Position numbers and translations under genes: made by a program. Positions 1-9,800 of a DNA stretch of 64,000 nucleotides are shown here, in pieces; within the stretch, counting starts at the first letter, position 1; every line of letters begins with the position of its first letter. The DNA lies in NCBI GenBank assembly GCA_949825025.1, contig OX463782.1, positions 4,351,501 through 4,415,500 on the forward strand, in the 5' to 3' direction. The DNA is from Siphlonurus alternatus (lineage: Eukaryota; Arthropoda; Insecta; Ephemeroptera; Siphlonuridae). The notes beneath the pieces are model-generated. The model did no database searches and was not told the origin of the DNA. It was given only the letters and a program-made list of their open reading frames with translations.

Positions 1-338
1 ATTTTCTCCTCGCTTAAAGTGAGGATGAAATGACAACAAAATAGGTCTGTTCGTAAACCCTGCTCGGTGTACACTTTTACACCGTTTTCTTACACCAGCT
101 CAGAGGGTGGGGTAGAAAGTGCAGTGCAAATGACGTCACGATTTTTCTTCGTAAACTTGCTCAAAGTGATGAGAGTACACCGAGTGGGGTTTGCGTACAG
201 ACCTATTGTCTAGCATTATATGCTCAGTAAGAAGAAAAAAGACGTAATCTCGTTTTTTTTTCTCTTTTTTTTTTCTCTAAAATGGTGCAAAATAGGAGAA
301 AATTAGAACGAATAAAAGATGAAATTTATTTTTTCAAT
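1..338 (+). mobile_element. CCTAGTTGAAA-type MITE, left-truncated by the window and split by another element
   Basis: Bases 1-43 and 204-338 match the middle and right parts of a roughly 250-bp repeat seen four more times here (2596-2841 inverted, 11869-12108, 37086-37343, 38865-39150). Intact copies start with CCCTAGTTGAAAAAT and end with ATTTATTTCAACT(C/T)GGG, an imperfect terminal inverted repeat. Shared internal landmarks are a CGCT.AAGTGAGGATGAAA stretch and a CTAAAATGGTGCAAAATAGGA stretch. The copy is interrupted at 44-203 by a different element. No coding capacity is seen, so it is a non-autonomous element. Confidence 0.7.
44..203. mobile_element. GGTCTGTTCGTAAACC-type MITE nested in the previous element
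   Basis: A 160-bp element starting GGTCTGTTCGTAAACC and ending with its imperfect inverse (GGGGTTTGCGTACAGACC), flanked by TA on both sides (42-43 and 204-205). Removing it and one TA restores continuity of the surrounding repeat. A TA duplication is typical of Tc1/mariner-like non-autonomous elements. A second, rearranged copy is at 32524-32687. Confidence 0.7.
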
Positions 339-344
339 ATGGAT

Positions 345-1700
345 GCCATCCTCCAAACGAAGCTGGTTTCCACAAGAGTGTAAGTTGATATAGTTGAGAT
401 GACGACGTCAAGCAAGTTTGGTGTAGAACAAGTTGCCTAACCTCAAGGCGAAATCGTCAATTATTGTTTCAGCGCAACTATTGGGCGCGATTCACGAAGC
501 AGCTAGTTTCTAGCCACGTTTAGCTAAAACAATTAAACCTTTATAAATGAACAGAATATTGAATAGAATCTCTCTGACAAAACTGACCTTAATTTTTTAT
601 TAAAATTTTATTTGTATTTATCTTAGCCGGATGTAAAGCAGCAGTTGTCACGTGAACTGAAATGGTATAAGTTGGTGTGAACGAACATAATTATTACATT
701 AAGATAAGATGCTTATTGTAACAAAATAACGTTTTACAACAATACGTAATTATATAATAGTAATTATTGTATAATTAAGATAAAGGAAGTCGTGTGTTTT
801 TATCCTCACAGCGAAGTAATTAATTAAGTTAGTTTTAATGTCTTACCAACTTTTTTTAAATCAGTATATAAATGTATTTTAGAATATATTTATTTACTTG
901 AGAATTGTCATCATATGAAACCCCGTGATACACTCACAAATAATTTGCTGGAGCATATATAGTATTAAGTAATTAATTCTGTATCATAGAGATAGGACCA
1001 GCTATAATCTACATTACTTTTTTTTTATGCAAATAACTCGCACAGTAATTCCGGATGTGTATGTTATATATTTATATATTTTATGTGCGGTTGACTGGAA
1101 CCAATGCGGTTAACCTTATCATATCTTCTCGTTTTTCCCATCTTTTTCTTGACAGGAAAAAACACACACACACACACAAAAAAAAAAAAAAACTAAATTT
1201 TGTACAAAAAACGCGATGTACAAAAAACGTGATGTACGAGTATTTTGGAAACCATGGAAACCTCAGCCAGGATGGAGGATGGAGAATCAAGTTCCAGATG
1301 CATGAGTGGATGTTCTTTTTAACAAGCAAACGCGCAGTTGTGAAAATTTTTGGCGTTTTCTGGGATCGAACTCACGACCATCCGATTACGAAAATCGGAT
1401 GTGCACACCACTGCATCAAAATGCCCGTTCATATATTCACGTTTTTAGCATTTCCATGCAGAAATTCTTCCAGGGACGGACCCTATTGCATCTCCTGAGG
1501 GACGTTCATAAAAAAAATACAACATAAAGAAATTACATTTTGAAACGTGGCTATGCTATAACCTGTTTTAATATTTTTTTTTCAAATTTAAAAACTTGTC
1601 AAAACAAATATGTTAACGTCCGGGGATGTTAGAGGGATGTTGCATTGTTCCCGGTATTTCCATATGATATAGGACATAGGACGTGGCTGCGAGATAGTGA
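345..1700. other. AT-rich stretch without a recognisable gene
   Basis: No exon-like GC island with splice signals is seen on either strand. Short ORFs here are low-complexity, for example one running through a CA/A tract near 1160-1190. A short motif near 432-455 (GTTGCCTAACCTCAAGGC) recurs near 20458, 35035 and, less exactly, 40107, suggesting a fragment of a dispersed repeat. Confidence 0.6.
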
Positions 1701-1726
1701 TGACCTTCAATCACAAAAAGTATACG

Positions 1727-1895
1727 TATATAAATTGCGTAAGTCTGATCAGACAACAACATTTAGTCTCCAGTTATACCTGCAAGTTAGCGTGAGAAGT
1801 CAGCTAAGGACGTGTTCATCCAATTTTCAATCGAGGCTCTGATCAAACCTGGACACATTAAAACATCTCTAAATTTATACTTGCAAGAAAACATT
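1727..1895 (+). promoter_or_regulatory. possible promoter and 5' leader exon of the yellow-family gene
   Basis: TATATAAA at 1727-1734 is followed by TCAGACA at 1749-1755, which resembles the arthropod initiator. A donor-like ACATT|GTAAGT falls at 1895/1896. The yellow CDS is immediately preceded by an acceptor-like CTCGTTTCAG ending at 3421, so a non-coding first exon spliced over about 1.5 kb to 3422 is plausible. The TATA-to-initiator spacing is short and no transcript evidence is available, so this is an inference. Confidence 0.3.
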
Positions 1896-1924
1896 GTAAG
1901 TATTTAAATTATGTATTTTATGCA

Positions 1925-2035
1925 CCCTGAAACTTTTCTTTCTGCAGCCTTAATAATCAGCACGCTGTGTGTTATATCTACGGGACATGGTGATTAACAA
2001 CAAGGTTGCAGAAGGAAAGTTTTCAGAAGCGATTA
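1925..2035. mobile_element. small palindromic MITE (AATTTTCC/GAGGCGA family)
   Basis: About 110 bp with arms related by inversion: AAACTTTTCTTTCTGCAGCC on the left, and GGTTGCAGAAGGAAAGTTTT on the right. The same fold-back family recurs at 5009-5120, 8628-8764, 15229-15340, 25842-25963, 42086-42228 and 45743-45872, with consensus arms containing GGAAAATTTTCC..., CTTGTTAATCACCATG and a GAGGCGACGA end. Confidence 0.65.
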
Positions 2036-2595
2036 ATGCTCCTTTAATTCAGAGAAAAGTGACAATATTTCTCAGCTGAAATACTTACATTATTGAAACT
2101 ATTTTATTTCAACTAGATAGGTTTGGTACTGAAAAATACGAGTATGGTGTGTAAATTAATCAGAAAATAGTATAATGTGATATTATATTAATTAGATAAC
2201 ATAATTGAACGTATATAACTATAATATAACTATAACTCGTCATAGTGGATACTCTAAATAATATAATAAATATATTATTCATAGGATGTCCGAGATTATA
2301 ATTATGAATTATATGCAATGCATAATAATAATAATATACATTATTGTGTATGTACATTCTGGAAGCTTACAATTTATAAAAAAAATTAATGAGCACGATT
2401 CACGAAGAAATTATCCAAGAAGGTATAATAAATATTTTTAACAACAAATTTTGACACAAGTTTATATAATTATTTTTTTTATTGACATCCTGTGAAGCAG
2501 GCAACCCTCTGAGCACTGGTGAAATTAAGGTTGCCTAGTTTTCCCCGTCGTCAGAGAAACGGCTTCGGCCTTTACAGTTTATTTCTTATAAATTC

Positions 2596-2841
2596 CCCAG
2601 TTGAAATAAATTTCATATTTTATTTGCTATCAAGATCTTATATCGTCTTTTTTTCCTCCTATGTTGCACCATTTTAGAGGAAAAAAAGACGAGATTACGT
2701 CTTTAGTCCTCTTCTTGAGCATAAAATATTATGTCTACGTTTCATCCTCACTTTGAGCGAGGAAGAAATAAGATGCATATGTGTTTGAGAGGTAAAAAGA
2801 CGTGTATGGGACGAGCTGAAGATGAAAATGTTCAACTAGGG
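2596..2841 (-). mobile_element. CCTAGTTGAAA-type MITE, complete copy in inverted orientation
   Basis: Begins CCCAGTTGAAATAAATTTCAT and ends TTCAACTAGGG, the two ends being imperfect inverses of each other. The interior carries the family landmarks in reverse (TTGCACCATTTTAGAG, CATCCTCACTTTGAGCG). It lies in the putative 5' intron of the yellow-family gene. Confidence 0.7.
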
Positions 2842-3424
2842 TAATGCCAAACTTATTAGTGAAAAAAAAAAAAACATTCCGTGTAGGAGTTCCAACAGTG
2901 CCCACAGTAAACTATTAGATGCTGAATGAGTTTTCAGCTTTTCAGTACAATTATTTTTATCTTACAGTAAAGACTTTTTAGGTTTCAGTATACATTAAAT
3001 GGGCTAATTGAACCTTATTTTGAGTACTTTTGTACTTTTAAGAACAAATTTAGTACAAATAATATTCTTAAAGTAAGTATAATATCTAAAAGTTTAGAGT
3101 GGGGCTTAATATGTCGTCTCGTGTCAGTAGCACTTCTGGGGTGCTTACTGCATGCTGTAATAAAATATATACATTTTTACTATATTTTATGTAGACAAAT
3201 TAAACTTCAAAGACGAAAATTTATAAAAAAAAAACTCAGTTTTATCAACTACTGGTTACTCTCGTGCAGCATACTCATAACTAACTTGTAAAATGACACG
3301 TTTCAAAATTTATGATAAATGTACAATATATACCTTATTTACGATTTTCTCATGCTATTTATGAATTTCTCAAATTCTTTCCAGACAACTGTGCCCGTTC
3401 TGATCGTTATGCTCGTTTCAGGTC

Positions 3425-4768
3425 ATGACCCCACTGTGGTGCGTGGTGCTGGCACTGTGGTGCCCTGGAGCACTCTCCTCTCTGTCTAAACTACGAGAGT
3501 ACTACACGTGGAAGCAAATGGACTTCACGTGGTCCACCGCAGAGCTGCGCAGTGAGGCTCTGCGCACCCAGACGTACGTGCCCGAGAACGTGCTACCGCT
3601 TGGTCTGGAGGCCGGCGAGGACCGTCTGGTGATCACACTGCCCCGCTGGAAGCCTGGTCTCCCCGCTACCCTCGCCACCGTACCGCGCTACAGTCGCGAT
3701 CGTTCGCCACTCCTCACACCCTACCCCAACTGGCTGTGGCATCAACCCGGCAACTGTGATGGTCTTATCTCGGTCTTCCGTGTCAATCTGGACTCTTGCA
3801 ACCGTCTCTGGGTCATGGATACAGGTTCAATAGATGGTGCCGTCGGTTTTAAGTATCCATGTCCACCAAAACTTTTCGTCTTTGACTTCGCTACAGATGA
3901 TTTATTAATGAAATATGAACTTCCAAATAATGTAGTTAAAGAAGGTTCACTTTTTGCAAATATTATTGTTGATGTTATTGATAATCAATGTGGTTCAGAT
4001 GCTTATGCTTATATGAGTGATGTATTTAGATATGGATTGGTAGTATATAGTTTAAAATCTAATTCTTCATGGCGTATTGAACATGAATATTTTTATCCTG
4101 ACCCAATGGCTGCTAAATTTACAGTCAATGATGTAGTTTTTAGATGGAATGATGGAATAAATGGTCTAGCTTTATCACCACCTGTTAGCGACACCACTGA
4201 GAGAACATTATTCTTTCATCCAATGGCAAGTTTCCGTGAGTTTTCAGTATCAACATTACTTTTACGAAACTCCACTGCTACCAAAAATGATATTGCAGAT
4301 ATGTTCCAAGCTTTAGCACCACGTGGTTCTGAAAACCAGCATTCTTCAGCATCTGCTATGGCTGCAAACGGTGTCTTATTTTATAACTTGGTGACCCGTA
4401 ATGCCGTGGCCTGTTGGAACTCAAAGCTTCCTTACATTCCAGATTATCAAGGATTAGTTGATAAAGATGACGTGGCGCTAGTGTTCCCTAACGACATGTG
4501 CGTGGACAAGACGCAGAATCTCTGGGTATTTAGCGACCGTCTGCCGCAGTTTGTCTTCCGAGGTCTCAACGTCTCTGACGACAACTTCAGGGTACTCACC
4601 GCGAAGGTTTCTGACGCTATCAGGGGTGGAGTTTGCGACCCTACCTTCAAACCTAGAGTATCAAACAAAGGAGCGTCGTCACCTAACAACCTTCGTAGTC
4701 TTTGGAGGAACAGTTTGACTCCAGATTTTTTAAATTTTATTACTTCCTCAATTGTTATCATTAATTAA
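3425..4768 (+). CDS. yellow / major royal jelly protein family secreted protein
   Basis: A 447-residue protein with a hydrophobic signal peptide (about residues 1-18) and a full-length yellow/MRJP domain. Landmarks: YPNWLWHQPGNCDGL (about 101-115), FRVNLDSCNRLWVMDTG (about 117-133), a DP.A..F motif followed by NDGINGLALSP near 239-256, and FPNDMCVDKTQNLWVFSDRLP near 351-371. These are secreted beta-propeller-like proteins; some insect members act in cuticle melanisation, but the role of this one cannot be assigned and I cannot name the subgroup. The start is the first ATG after an acceptor-like site (CGTTTCAG at 3421). The whole CDS is one exon, whereas many insect yellow genes have coding introns. 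Codon usage is GC-rich to about 3880, AT-rich to about 4385, then GC-rich again. ATTAAA near 4811 and AATAAA near 4925 are possible poly-A signals. Confidence 0.93.
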   Translation: MTPLWCVVLALWCPGALSSLSKLREYYTWKQMDFTWSTAELRSEALRTQTYVPENVLPLGLEAGEDRLVITLPRWKPGLPATLATVPRYSRDRSPLLTPYPNWLWHQPGNCDGLISVFRVNLDSCNRLWVMDTGSIDGAVGFKYPCPPKLFVFDFATDDLLMKYELPNNVVKEGSLFANIIVDVIDNQCGSDAYAYMSDVFRYGLVVYSLKSNSSWRIEHEYFYPDPMAAKFTVNDVVFRWNDGINGLALSPPVSDTTERTLFFHPMASFREFSVSTLLLRNSTATKNDIADMFQALAPRGSENQHSSASAMAANGVLFYNLVTRNAVACWNSKLPYIPDYQGLVDKDDVALVFPNDMCVDKTQNLWVFSDRLPQFVFRGLNVSDDNFRVLTAKVSDAIRGGVCDPTFKPRVSNKGASSPNNLRSLWRNSLTPDFLNFITSSIVIIN

Positions 4769-4940
4769 AATAGGTTAGTATCTGAGGTGTTATAATAGGA
4801 AGTCATGTGCATTAAAATTGTAAAATTTGGAAAACATGCTTTTACTTTTTTTTTTTTTTTTTTGCATGATTTTATGTGTCTATATGGCACACCCAATTTT
4901 CTTTGAATTCCATAAACTGTTTTTCAATAAACAACCTATA

Positions 4941-5198
4941 AGCTCTGTTCGTAAATACACAATCAGAAAAAATCGATTTTTATTGATGAACCTTATGTTC
5001 AATGTGCACTCCTCGCCTCTGAAAAGTTTCCTTTCTGCAGCCTTGTTAATCATTATGCCGTGTATCATCCTTATAGCTTATAGATTATGACGATTAATAA
5101 TTATATAAGGCTGCAGATGAGAACTGCATAAGATACATAAGGTTCATCAATAAAAATAGTTTTTTTTTCTGTTTTATTTTTACGAACAGATTCGAGCT
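4941..5198. mobile_element. CTGTTCGTAAATA-type MITE with a second MITE nested inside
   Basis: The outer arms are AGCTCTGTTCGTAAATACAC on the left and TTTTTACGAACAGATTCGAGCT on the right, each continuing with the TTTTTATTGATGAACCTTATGT motif in opposite orientations. An uninterrupted copy of this roughly 120-bp palindromic element is at 41121-41239. Here its centre is opened by a copy of the GAGGCGA palindromic MITE (about 5009-5120). Confidence 0.65.
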
Positions 5199-6899
5199 AT
5201 AGACTACAAAATCCTGAAAAATTGACATGACACAACTAGAGATCTTCTAGTCAAATATGCAATAAAAACCATGAAGTTGGTTCATCTTTCTACTTATTTT
5301 GACCCTGTTTATTCAGCTAAATAATATTTAGAGAAAATTAATTAAAATTAAGTTAAAAATTGTTTTAAATTTTGTATAAAAAATTGTACTATAATTGAGC
5401 ATATTTATTTAGTACAGATAATGTTCTGAAAAAAAAATCCCATGCAGTACCTTACGAAACCAAGGTGTAATGGAGTTATATTGCATATAAAGAAAGGTTG
5501 TTAAATCCTGCATGCAAAATACTGCAATATCATAAGAATGTGTTAGTGCTTTGTTTTTATTACATCAAATAATTTAATAAAAGATGATAATATTTAAACA
5601 AAATAGTAGTATGATAATTTAATATTATGTTGAAAGTATGTCTAATTAGCTAATAAACAGAAGATTTTATGTGTATATCGAATCTGTATTTTAATTACAA
5701 GTATAATTTAATTACGTATTGTGTTTTAAGAAATTAGTTTTATATTTCTATGTGCTGGATATATATTACATCATGTATCCGAAATATGGAAAATGGAAAT
5801 TAAATACTGTATTGAATTCAATAAACAAATAAATATAATGTTTCTTATATTTATATTTGATAATAAATGTTAAGAACAATAATATTAAAAAATGTAATTT
5901 TTTGTTCAGGTATTTTGCAATAATGTTAGAAATAAAAGGTAATGACAATCACACTAAAATATTAGATGCTGAATCGGTTTCAGTACTTTATGTCGGTAAT
6001 AATTTAATTATCCTTCTTCTTTATTAATGTCTGCAATAACATCCTGCCAAGATACAATGATGCCCAGGATATTGGGATAAATAATAGCTGCAAGAAGTCA
6101 GTATGGATTTTGAGCGTTCATAATAATTATATAATCGATTTGATATCGGATAAAAAGTTTGTGTAGTCCTCTTTTACATTCCGATAGTAGATTTAATAGA
6201 TTTATTCAGTTCATTTGGCCATACAAATAGCATAGAACAAGTCATAAACATCATAAAACAACACGAGACATAAATACACAAAAATAAAAGTAGAGTGACC
6301 ACATTGTTTATTTTTTCAATGTAAAAACATTTTTTTTTTAACGAAAAGAAATCTCACATTAAAAGAATCAACTAATTAAGTGTTTTTATTTGCAGTTTAC
6401 AGTGTAGCCAAATAAGTGTCTAAAAATTTAATAACATATTGCAGAAAATAATCACAGGTAATTTTATTATTATGTATTTGTAAAATTTTTAAGTTGTACA
6501 TAAAATCACTTCAGTGCCTTGAAAATAAACAAAATAGTGCAAAGATTATTAAATGTTTTTGTTTAAGATTTTTTAAACAAATTTTTACTAATTTTATATA
6601 ATCATGCAAATTAAAATTAGAGATTCAATTATTGTGATGAATTTTAAATACATATTATAGATGACAACGTTTCTACCTTTTGTTGGTATCTTAATTGCAA
6701 TGACACAATAATCCATTACCTAAGTTTTATAACTTTTCTATGTGGTTAAACCTTGCGCAGCCTGCTGATACTGGCGATACCACGGAGCAATAATTTAATT
6801 ACCAATCAGTCACACGGCATAATACATTAATTGGTTATATTGAGCTACACAAACAAACCAAGCGACATTTCAAGTGCAGTCTCCAAGCAGCCTTTGACA
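5199..6899. other. AT-rich intergenic DNA with no gene seen
   Basis: Between the yellow gene and the protease start. The sequence is uniformly AT-rich with scattered homopolymer runs. No GC-rich exon, no conserved protein motif and no convincing inverted-repeat element was found. A promoter for the protease should lie just upstream of 6900, but I see no clear TATA/initiator pair. Confidence 0.5.
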
Positions 6900-9800
6900 A
6901 TGCTGGCACGAACTGTTCTGGCGTTTGCATTTCTCATCTTAGGTAAAAAAACTTTGATTGTTCTGATATTAAGTTGCAATTAAATAGGTTATAACGAGTA
7001 TATTTTCATTTTATAATTATCAACTATGGCTCATTTAGTTCAAAAGTCTTCTACTTTAATCGAAGACTTGCTTTAAGGCGGATTCACATGCGGCGATTTC
7101 CACAGCCTGCGACGCGAAGCGAATAATGCGCACTTGCTGTAAGTACATCCATTGGCGGCCATATTTGGTGATTAAAAAAAAGAGCATCGTAATTTAACAC
7201 GATATTTGCCACCGTAATGGTGAATTCGCTGTCGCATAGGATTTCACAGCTTGTGTGACAAAATCGCATCGCATCGCCGTTGTCGCCATCTGAATCCGCC
7301 TTAAGGTCGATTTTCATGGGTGAATTCCAGCCTGCGATGCGACGCGAATAAAGCGCACTTGCTGTAACATCCATTGGCGGCCATATTGAGCGATTAAAAT
7401 AAAAAGAGCATCGTAATTAACGCGATTACAGGCGAATTCGCCACCGCATAGGATTTCGCAGTTTTTACGTCAAATCGCGCCGCATCGCCGTTATCGCTCA
7501 TGAAAATCCACCTTTAAATAGGTTATAACGCGCAAGTATATTTTCATTTTATAATTATCAACTGGCTCTTAAGTCTTCTACTTTAACCCAATACTTGCTT
7601 AGGCGCATCTACATAGTGACAACGGCAATGCGACGCGATTCTGACGCAAAAGCTGTGAAATTCTATGCGGCGAGCGAATTCGCCAGGTTGCGGTGTGGCG
7701 AATATCGCGTTAATCATTCGTGCTTTTTTTTTTATTGCCAAATATTGTCACCAATGGATGTCACTGCAGCAAGTGCGTATTTTATTTGCTTCGTTTTGCA
7801 TGATATATATTATAAAATCGTCATATGAATCCACCTTTAATCCCAATTTGCATTGTACAATACTATTTTTTTTACTGAAATTTATCATTTTATAACAAAG
7901 ATTTACTTAAAACGTATGTTAAAGGTGGATTCACAAAATGATCGAATGACTGACGCGACGCAATTTTGACGCTCTTGCCATGAGTTCGATCCTTTCAACG
8001 ATTTTGCAGCGTTGTGATGGTGTTACTGCGTTTATTAAAAACAATGCTGTTTTTAATCTTAATTGAGAATTATTCGCGTCACAGGCTGAAAATCACTTAT
8101 AAAAACTGGAATATGTTTGCTTGCAGCGGTGATAAGTGATGAAAGCATCAGCCGGATCATTAACGGAACGCGGGCTCTGCAGGGATCCTATCCACAGCTG
8201 GTATAGTAAAATATTATATTTTCATTATTTTAATTTTTAATATAATAACTTGTACAGTAATTTGCAAGATAAATGTCCCATTATATTCATGGCTCCACCT
8301 GCTCTTATAAAAGCGGCCCACCTGTGTTGTAATGCTAGAGTAACATCCGGTGCTCGCCGGCCCACACCTCAAGAGAAGAGGAAGGGCGGGTCTAGTAAGT
8401 TTTGGTGAGCGATCGGTGATCGACTTGAAGAGGTTTTTAGGTATGAGGTGGAGCTGAGCCAGGCATGCGACGCTAGCTTTCTGATAGACTGTCTCTAGCT
8501 GTAGAAAAAGTAGAATTCATGAATTTAATATAACAATGGGAAATTTTTCTTGCAAATTACTGTACATTTCAGATTAAAAGTTCGTTACTATAACGTGTTG
8601 TATAATATTACATGTTCAAACAACGTACACTCTTCGACTTGTAAAATTTACCTCCTGCAACTTTGTTAATTAATCACCGTGCCCTGTGTTATTCTTACGG
8701 AGCATAGTGACCCCAAAATCTAAAAGGTAAAGACTGCAAAAGGGAAATTTTCCGAGGCGACGATCATTGCAACGATTGTACTATAATTTGAACAATATGC
8801 TGCATCCATTGAGGGAAATTTTTCAAGGCGATTAGTGTACCATGAAGATAATTTTATATTGTTTATTTTTAGGTTTCCATTCAAGACAATATTGATGGCA
8901 TGCACTTCTGTGGAGGTACCATTGTGAACAGGAACTTCGTTCTCACTGCCGCTCACTGCATGGTCAATAAAAAGTTCGTGTGTAAATTCCTTCGTATGCT
9001 TATATTATTTTGTATACTCGGAAACAACATGATTGTTGTTTATTTACGATTCATTAGAATCATTGTAAGATTAAGGCGGAATTACAGGGGGATTTTTATG
9101 CGACAACCGCGAGAAGAGAATAATGCGCACTAGCTACAACATCCATTGGTGGCCATATTTTGACGATAAAAAAAAAAAGAGAATCGTAATTAAATGCGAT
9201 ATTCGCAGCCACAAACGTGAATTTACTAGCCGAATAGAATTTCACAGCTTTTGAGTCAAAATATCGTCGCATCGCAATTGTCACCATGTGGATCCGCCTT
9301 AATTAAGTAACGTTATGTTTTCAATTTTCAATAAATACTTTGTGATGCAACTATTTTAAATTTATAATTACTTTTCCTAGTTTTCCTTTTTTTTACCACA
9401 TTTAGTCACATTACATACCAGGACCATTAATGATTAATTTATTAATTAATAAATCTCACAGAGATTTTCACGTACCTTTGAATAAATAAAAATCCACCTA
9501 TTATGTGAGAACACAAGTACAGCTCGGGATACGATGAATTTTTGTCAGCAAGGGTAAAATTTGTGCTGTCCCGAAGTGTATGTATAAAATAATTGGACAT
9601 TGAAATTACTCCACATTAAACAGTTAGACACTTCAATTTTTTTTAATTAATTACGACTGGGAGTTGCAATATTTATTAAATACGTACATGAATTACAGTA
9701 TGATATATCTATAAAAATAATAAGAATATAAAATATAACACCAAATTAATTTCTATAAATTATTAAATAGTGAGTGATACCAAAATGATGCAATCATTAA

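Noticed and set aside
7084..7374. Reverse ORF of 96 codons
   Set aside because: It runs through two adjacent MITE copies, and similar ORFs occur in other copies (7595-7828, 9096-9287, 17833-18195), so it reflects shared repeat sequence and not a gene.
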